Assembly (NCBI GenBank): GCA_030447925.1
Contig: JAUJNX010000003.1
Coordinates: 62,001-126,000, forward strand
DNA from: Egibacteraceae bacterium
Lineage (GTDB): Bacteria > Actinomycetota > Nitriliruptoria > Euzebyales > Egibacteraceae
Length of the DNA: 64,000 nt
Direction of reading: 5' to 3'
The translations under genes were made by a program, and so were the position numbers. Shown piece by piece: positions 59,562-64,000 of the stretch; position 1 is the first letter of the stretch; the number at the start of each line of letters is the position of its first letter. Under the pieces are notes generated by a model, which was not told where the DNA came from, ran no database searches, and saw nothing but the letters and a program-made list of their open reading frames with translations.

Positions 59562-60031
59562 ATGCGACCGGCCCCACCTCCCCGCCCGGCGTCCGGACGC
59601 GACCGCAGGACCGCAGCCGCGCCACCCGACCGCCCACACACCTGCAAATTGCGTTTGCGGGATGCGACCGATGGCTCAACAGCTCCCCCCCGGCCGACAG
59701 CGGAGGCGATGAACCTCGTTCCCAGCCCGTATCGCCCGCGCGCTCCGGCCGGTGGCTGACGTTCTGCGCGGCTGGCGAGCTCGACGGCGAGCCGACACGA
59801 GCGCCTGCTCGACCAACACCTCGCGGCCGCGCTTGCGCGCGCCGGCGCGCCCTGCCGCCAGCCACCACCACAACGATCAGGGCCACCAGCACAACGACCA
59901 GGGCCGCCAGCACCGCGGAGCGGGTGACACGACTCGTCACGGGATCAGCTCCGCGCCTTGGCCGCGGGGGCCGGTACCCGTCGCCGCGGGCACTGGGGAC
60001 CGCGGTCGCATCGGCCAGAACCGATGCGACC
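59562..60031. repeat. GATGCGACC repeats, cluster 4
   Basis: Exact copies at 59562-59570, 59661-59669, 60004-60012 (inverted) and 60023-60031. Near copies at 60044-60051 and 60064-60071. The last two exact copies form the arms of a perfect inverted repeat. Confidence 0.75.
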
Positions 60032-60034
60032 GCG
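60001..60034. repeat. perfect 14-bp inverted repeat containing two GATGCGACC copies
   Basis: CGCGGTCGCATCGG (60001-60014), six bases, CCGATGCGACCGCG (60021-60034). The arms are exact reverse complements. This is the best single candidate for the binding unit of the repeat family. Confidence 0.8.
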
Positions 60035-60284
60035 ATCTGGCGGGTGCGACCCTCCACGAGGTCGATGCGATTGGGATGAGGCTGGGACGCGACCGGTGCA
60101 AGACGACGCAACCTGTCCGCCGCAGGCGAGGTCACCGCGGCGGGCCTCGCAGCGCAGGTTGAGGTACGTGACAGCGGGTCTTCCACCGCGTCCAGGTCGA
60201 TCACGAGCTCGAGTAGCCCTGCGGCGAACCCGGAGCGCCGAGGTCAGATTCCTCGTCGGCGACGCCGCCCCCTACCACCGCGGG

Positions 60285-60533
60285 CTAGCCCACGGCCGCG
60301 GCCGCGGCGAGCTGGTCGCGGGCGATAGCGGGCATCGGTGTGTCCTGGCCGAGCAGCCGGACCAGGATGTAGCCGTAGGTGCGGCGGCTCCCGTCATCCA
60401 GGCTCTCGCGGGCGAGGAACGCCGCAGCCGCCGCCTCCAGGGACGGCGCCTGTTCGTGGTGGAGCGGGAGCACGTGCCCCACTTGTGGCCCAGATCCTGG
60501 GCCACAAGTGGGGGAGTGCGGCACGGAGGTCAC
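60285..60533 (-). pseudogene. tyrosine recombinase/integrase N-terminal fragment
   Basis: The 82-codon product contains SLEAAAAAFLARESLDDGSRRTYGYILVRLLGQDTPMPAIARDQLAAAAAVG. This is the SAM-like core-binding N-terminal domain of tyrosine integrases (conserved R-x-T-Y in a helix, then L-x-x-I-x-x-x-Q-L). The catalytic domain with R-H-x-x-H and Tyr is absent; the frame stops at 60285. It marks a probable end of an integrated element, or a second, decayed one. Confidence 0.6.
60477..60513. terminator. perfect 17-bp hairpin, terminator or recombination site
   Basis: CCCCACTTGTGGCCCAG, ATC, CTGGGCCACAAGTGGGG: arms of 17 exact pairs around a 3-base loop. It lies 30 bases after the stop of the minus-strand gene at 60543 and overlaps the start of the integrase fragment. 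There is no U-run, which is common for actinobacterial terminators. The overlap with integrase debris also allows an attachment-site relic. Confidence 0.55.
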
Positions 60534-60542
60534 GCCTGCCGT

Positions 60543-61076
60543 TTAGAACGGCGTGCCCAGCTGCTCGACCGCCGTCTTCGCCCACTCCTGCGCGCCCTCC
60601 CCGGCGCCCTGTGACAGCCCGGTCGCGACCGGGCTGAGGTAGCCGCGTAGCGCCGCCGCGAGCCGACGGATCTTGCCGTCGTCGGGCTCCGGCTCGACGA
60701 CCTCGGCGAGGACCTCTTCGCCGGCGATCCGGGCGTCCTGCTCCTGCTCGGCGGGCAGCCCGAGGCCCGGCAGCCCCTCGAGGGTGCGCAGCACGGCCTG
60801 GCTGATCGGTTCGTACCCGGTCGTGATCGGCCGCTCAACGTGGGTGCTGACGTTCTGCGTCATGCCGCCGCCGAAGGTCAGCACTGCCCCGTCCGCGCTG
60901 CCCTGGATGTTGATCACCGTGCCGCCCACGGAGACTGCACCCCGACCGGAGGCGGACAGCCCCTGGGGGCCGTCGGTCTGGAGCGGGATGCGGATGGGGT
61001 GCTTGTCGAACTCGCGCTGCATGTCCTTCGCGATCTTGGCGATCGCGCGCTTGTCGATGCCGCCGCTGCGGGCCAC
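60543..61076 (-). CDS. 177-residue hypothetical protein
   Basis: GTG 61076, preceded by GGAGG at six bases, starts VARSGGIDKRAIAKIAKDMQREFDKHPIRIPLQTDG. SVGGTVINIQGSADGAVLTFGGGMTQNVSTHVE is a strand-rich stretch, and the C-terminus is helical (LAAALRGYLSPVATGLSQGAGEGAQEWAKTAVEQLG). The N-terminal ~40 residues resemble phage- and plasmid-encoded proteins of unknown role. It is probably an operon with the genes up to 61550. Confidence 0.6.
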   Translation of the reverse strand: MARSGGIDKRAIAKIAKDMQREFDKHPIRIPLQTDGPQGLSASGRGAVSVGGTVINIQGSADGAVLTFGGGMTQNVSTHVERPITTGYEPISQAVLRTLEGLPGLGLPAEQEQDARIAGEEVLAEVVEPEPDDGKIRRLAAALRGYLSPVATGLSQGAGEGAQEWAKTAVEQLGTPF

Positions 61077-61253
61077 TGCGTCCTCCACTCCGAGTACGCC
61101 TGCCGCGAGTCGGCAGGAAACCACGCTGCTTCACCATACGGCGCTCGCGAGGTGGAAGCGTGGAACGTGGTTGCGCTGCGGAGGCGGTCAGCGGGCAGAC
61201 GGAGGGGGTCGGCAGAGAACCGAGCATGTTCTGCCGACGTGATGTGGGGTCGC

Positions 61254-61550
61254 TCAGGGCGCTGACGTCGACGCGGGCACCGGCAGCCGGTCGAGCGCGC
61301 TGCCCGCCGCGTCGACCACGCGCCCACCCGCGTCCCCCGCGGTCCGCAGCGCCGCCGACGTCGAGTCGGGGGCGAGGACGTAGGCGGCGGCCAGGATCAG
61401 CAGCACGAGCAAGACCCAGTTCACGCCCGCCTCGTCGGTGCGGGAAGCGCGTCGCCTCGTCGACGTGGCCGACCAGGAGCTCCCGGGCGACGAGCGGTAG
61501 TGCGGGCGGACCCAGCGGCCGTTGCGGTAGTGGCCGCGAACGTGTGGCAT
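61254..61550 (-). CDS. 98-residue membrane protein with RGHYRNGRWVRPHYR motif
   Basis: It begins MPHVRGHYRNGRWVRPHYRSSPG, a basic aromatic motif seen at the N-terminus of several actinobacterial proteins. Later one transmembrane helix (VNWVLLVLLILAAAYVLAP) and an alanine-rich tail follow. It lies between the 177-aa protein and the Shedu gene. Confidence 0.65.
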   Translation of the reverse strand: MPHVRGHYRNGRWVRPHYRSSPGSSWSATSTRRRASRTDEAGVNWVLLVLLILAAAYVLAPDSTSAALRTAGDAGGRVVDAAGSALDRLPVPASTSAP

Positions 61551-61699
61551 CTCCGTCTCCGTTGAGAGGCAACATCAACGCATCGCGGGGCACCACGGGG
61601 GGATGCCGACGCAGCTGGCGGGCTGGCGGGACCTCGGGGAAGACGGGCGCCTCGTGCGATTGCGAAGACACCCTAGCGCATCGAACGCAGGTTCGGGGG

Positions 61700-62989
61700 C
61701 TAGTCCGTAACCCCCTCCTGGGGGCCCTGCTGGGTGTCGACGATCCACTCCGCGCGGGCGAGCACCTCGTCGTAGGTGAGAACTTCCGGCTCGGTGATCG
61801 AGGCGCGGAACAGCTCGAAGGAGCGGATCCGCTCTACGTGGTCCCCGCCAGCCTCACCGATGAGGTCGTCCAACTTCCCGACGATGAGGAAGGACCGTGG
61901 GCGGTACAGGTACGTGAACCGGCCGGGGATCTCGCTGCGGTCGTTGGCCAGGTCCGCCAGCCGGTCGCCGATGTCACGGACCGCCTGCTGGACGGTGCCC
62001 TGAGCCTGGGCGACGCCGCCGGCGACGTCCTCCGACACCGACCAGCAGCCGCCGCGGTACTCCCTGCGCAGCAGGGACACGTCGTGACGCTTGAACTCCG
62101 CGAACACCATAGACCGCACGCGCCCCGACGTGCGCAGCAGCGCGTCGGTGACCTTGCCGCCGCCGGTGACCGACGACCCCACCACGGACTGTTCCAGCCG
62201 TGCCTGGTCCCACGACGTCAGCAGCTGCCCGGCGAGGGACACGCCGAGGACCCAGGGGTTCTCCTCGAAGAACCGCTGCCACACCGTCTCGGGCTTCCGC
62301 TGGGCTGGGGTCGAGACCTGTGTGAGCTCCACCTCGAAGTAGTTCGGATCATCCAGCAGGCGCCGGAAGCGGTCCACCTGCTCGCGGCGGTGGGCGAGCG
62401 CCACCACGTCGCGAGCCGCGGCGTCGTCGGTGATGAGCTGACGGAAACGGTCGGGGTCCCGGTGGTACAGCTCCACCAGCGAGTCGGGGTTGGCGAACAA
62501 GTCCTGCACCAGGGCGTCGTCCACCCGGACCGTGTGGCCGCCCTCCACTGGGATGTGGTCCAGGTTGCGGAGCAGCTGGATGAGCCGGTTCGCGTCATCG
62601 CGGCCCAAGTTGAGCCGTACCCTGACCTGGCCCTGAGCGTCGTTGGCGGGAACCCGCTCGACCCACAACTCCTTGACCGCGCCGGCCTCGCGCGCGACCA
62701 GCAGCTTGACCTGGTAGCGGCCCTTCTCGGTCTCCGACACCACCCACTCGCTGCCGTCGTAGACGGCTTGCGACTCGCCTTCCGGGTCGAACACCTTGTA
62801 GACGAACCGTGCTGGCTGCCCGTAGTCCCGCGACGCCCGCTGGGGCACCGGGAAGCTCTTGGACACGTAGGTGCGCTCCGGGAGTCGTCTCTGCGCGTAG
62901 TCGGTCTCGGTGAGCGCGGGGGACTCGTCCCACGGCTCATCCGGCCACGGCTCGTCCGGGATCCCCGCCGACCACGCTGGATCTCCCAC
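61700..62989 (-). CDS. sduA: Shedu-type (DUF4263) defence nuclease
   Basis: About 429 residues from GTG 62989. The C-terminal half matches the Shedu/DUF4263 PD-(D/E)xK nuclease: RFFEENPWVLGVSLAGQLLTSWDQARLEQSVVGSS, GGGKVTDALLRTSGRVRSMVFAEFKRHDVSLLRREYRGGCWSVSEDVAGGVAQAQGTVQQAV, and FLIVGKLDDL. Here D (TDALL) and E-x-K (AEFK) are the catalytic residues. The N-terminal half (TYVSKSFPVPQRASRDYGQPARFVYKVFDPEG, RVRLNLGRDDANRLIQLLRNLDHIPVEGG) is a sensing domain. Shedu proteins protect against phages as single-gene systems. The start codon is uncertain within the first 30 residues. Confidence 0.9.
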   Translation of the reverse strand: MGDPAWSAGIPDEPWPDEPWDESPALTETDYAQRRLPERTYVSKSFPVPQRASRDYGQPARFVYKVFDPEGESQAVYDGSEWVVSETEKGRYQVKLLVAREAGAVKELWVERVPANDAQGQVRVRLNLGRDDANRLIQLLRNLDHIPVEGGHTVRVDDALVQDLFANPDSLVELYHRDPDRFRQLITDDAAARDVVALAHRREQVDRFRRLLDDPNYFEVELTQVSTPAQRKPETVWQRFFEENPWVLGVSLAGQLLTSWDQARLEQSVVGSSVTGGGKVTDALLRTSGRVRSMVFAEFKRHDVSLLRREYRGGCWSVSEDVAGGVAQAQGTVQQAVRDIGDRLADLANDRSEIPGRFTYLYRPRSFLIVGKLDDLIGEAGGDHVERIRSFELFRASITEPEVLTYDEVLARAEWIVDTQQGPQEGVTD

Positions 62990-63066
62990 CGGACCCCCGT
63001 CCCTTGGGTGGTGATTGTCCCCCGAGTGTGCCCTATTGCTCGGAGGTGGGAGGTGCGTGTCGCGGG

Positions 63067-63758
63067 TCAGCGAGCTTGGGCGGGGTCGACGCAGGCGAGG
63101 ACCTCGTCGTAGCCCTCGACGGTGCTGTTGACCGGCTGCATAATCAGCCCGGGAGCGCGGACCTCGCGGCTGGCGGGCCAGATGCTGTAGTCGACGGCGG
63201 TGCTGTTGACCGCCACCGTGAGCCCGTTGCCGCTCTGGGCGGCGCCGACGGCCCACAGTCCGACGCGATCGACGCCGGGGATCCGCGCGGCGACGAAGGT
63301 AACCTCGGGCCGTTCGGGACTGACGAGCATGGCGGCGTCGGTGAGCTCGCCGCCGGTCTGCACCACCGCAGCGGTGGCGACCGCTCCGTCCCGCTGCCAG
63401 CCGTTGCCGGCCATCGCCAGACCCTCGGCCACGGTCTCCACGAGTTCGGCCGGAGGCTGCTGGCACGCTGCCGGAGGGGATGGGGCCGGGGACGGCGACG
63501 CCTCGCGTTCCTGCTCCGACGCCGGCGTCGTCGCGATCGGCGGCGGCGGCGGCGCGGCCGACGTCGACGGCGCCTCCCTCCGCGGGGCCGCAGCCACGTG
63601 CGTCGGCTCCTCGGTGTCGGCCGCGTCGTCGAGCGCGGCCATGCTGACGACCACGAGCAGGACCATGCAGGCGAATAGCCCGCCCACCACGCGAGGACGA
63701 TCTTGGCCCACAGCGGGAAGCCACGGCGGGGCGGCGGCGCCGCGTGCATGTCGTTCAC
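63067..63758 (-). pseudogene. membrane-anchored protein split by one frameshift
   Basis: From ATG 63758: MNDMHAAPPPRRGFPLWAKIVLAWWAG. After a one-base shift near 63680 the other frame continues LFACMVLLVVVSMAALDDAADTEEPTHVAA, completing a single membrane helix. A proline/alanine linker and a soluble domain follow (CQQPPAELVETVAEGLAMAGNGWQRDGAVATAAVV, VTFVAARIPGVDRVGLWAVG, EGYDEVLACVDPAQAR). Joined, it would be about 229 residues. The later frame alone could also start at GTG 63711. The break is either recent inactivation or a sequence error. Confidence 0.6.
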
Positions 63759-63878
63759 GTCCGCAGGATCAGCATCTGCCGCCGAGCCGTTGAGGAACCG
63801 CTGATGGAGCGGTGCCGGATTCGCGAAGGGTGGTCCGCGGCGCTGGTGTTGTTGGTGGACAGGGCGTTCAAGCCAGGG

Positions 63879-63907
63879 TTGAGTTTCTGGCGCCCGGTGG
63901 GTACATT
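63879..63907 (+). promoter_or_regulatory. strong promoter candidate at the window end
   Basis: TTGAGT (63879-63884), 17 bases, TACATT (63902-63907). GTG codons at 63912 and 63914 fall where transcription would start, suggesting a leaderless mRNA. Confidence 0.5.
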
Positions 63908-63913
63908 GCTGGT

Positions 63914-64000
63914 GTGGACCCGCCCCCCATACGGGGATCAGCGGGTCTGCTTGTTTTCCGGCACCTACAGCAGCACCGGGCCCCCGTTGACGTCCGCGGC
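63914..64000 (+). CDS. possible leaderless gene start, truncated by the window end
   Basis: GTG 63914 opens a frame VDPPPIRGSAGLLVFRHLQQ that continues to the edge without a stop. The parallel frame from 63912 is also open. Only 29 codons are visible and no family can be named; the support is the promoter placement. Confidence 0.25.
   Translation, partial: MDPPPIRGSAGLLVFRHLQQHRAPVDVRG

Larger units (their letters stand above)
59217..60284. other. 1.07-kb mostly non-coding region with repeats
   Basis: Scattered GATGCGACC copies and a perfect 14-bp inverted repeat (60001-60034) are present. One weak coding hint: a minus-strand GTG at 59940, after GGAG, starts TSRVTRSAVLAALVVVLVALIVVVVAGG, a single membrane helix. 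The frame then stays open with no recognisable end, so I do not call it. No other gene is supported. Confidence 0.5.

Noticed and set aside
59940-59940. Minus-strand single-helix membrane protein starting at 59940
   Set aside because: The helix and a GGAG site are plausible, but the frame continues over 700 bases of low-complexity sequence without a natural end, and another frame looks equally good after the helix.
1-64000. tRNA or rRNA genes as integration targets
   Set aside because: No stretch with tRNA A- and B-box-like arms or rRNA sequence was recognised by eye; a tRNAscan/Infernal run would be decisive.

Overview
The window is very G+C-rich DNA, densely packed with genes and full of ATGA, GTGA and TGATG start-stop overlaps. 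Its families (SCO6880/TrbL-type transfer proteins, BTAD regulators, Tad pilus genes, a MobF relaxase, a phytanoyl-CoA dioxygenase, many GTG starts) point to a high-G+C actinobacterium (Actinomycetota). No rRNA, tRNA or housekeeping marker is present, so a finer assignment is not justified. Many one-base frame breaks occur; some are real decay, others may be assembly indels in G/C runs.

Region 1 (1-4.3 kb) looks like chromosomal flank with gene debris: a GNAT acetyltransferase divergent from a TetR regulator, a decayed acyl-CoA dehydrogenase, an SRPBCC protein, a frame-broken HEPN-like gene, an IS3 remnant, a 61-aa gene and a PIN-toxin remnant. Region 2 (4.4-17.4 kb) holds an SDR-type reductase, a large HTH regulator with a perfect 20-bp palindrome, and a GntR-controlled operon (7.8-14.6 kb). 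That operon encodes three related small proteins, a PLP aminotransferase, a PhyH dioxygenase, a beta-propeller-like protein, two HAD proteins and a kinase-like fragment. A HAD-Nudix fusion and a TIGR02391 protein follow.

Region 3 (17.4-60.5 kb) is a conjugative element. It begins with an eight-gene cargo/regulatory operon of small proteins (17.5-20.65 kb) and an excisionase-like protein (20.7 kb). A 12-gene minus-strand Tad-pilus operon follows (21.0-31.5 kb), ending in a membrane-anchored LysM-BTAD regulator. Next come a coupling ATPase with a sigma-like protein (31.7-34.2 kb) and an AbiE-type toxin-antitoxin block (34.5-37.7 kb). The type IV secretion operon (42.3 to 37.7 kb, minus) and the DNA-processing operons (42.5-53.7 kb: methylase-helicase, muralytic enzyme, primase, MobF relaxase) make up the core. 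A ParB-like replication/partition-like block (53.7-57.5 kb) completes it, followed by a repeat-rich non-coding tract interrupted by an IS5-type element and an integrase remnant. Region 4 (60.5-64 kb) carries two small proteins, a Shedu-type nuclease and a frame-broken membrane protein.

The most novel signal is regulatory. Five copies of a bipartite element, TGTCCAA (or CGTCCAA), exactly 17 nt, then GCCGGTAGTG, stand before the main transfer operons, the AbiE operon and the isolated 61-aa gene at 3.9 kb. Two copies are followed by AGGAGG and a short leader peptide that runs into the first long gene. A sigma-factor-like protein is encoded in the same element, suggesting a dedicated transfer promoter system. 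A second signal is the 9-mer GATGCGACC, at least 11 copies in either orientation, all in non-coding segments of the element, including a perfect 14-bp inverted repeat. It is a good candidate for a partition, origin or regulator-binding array.
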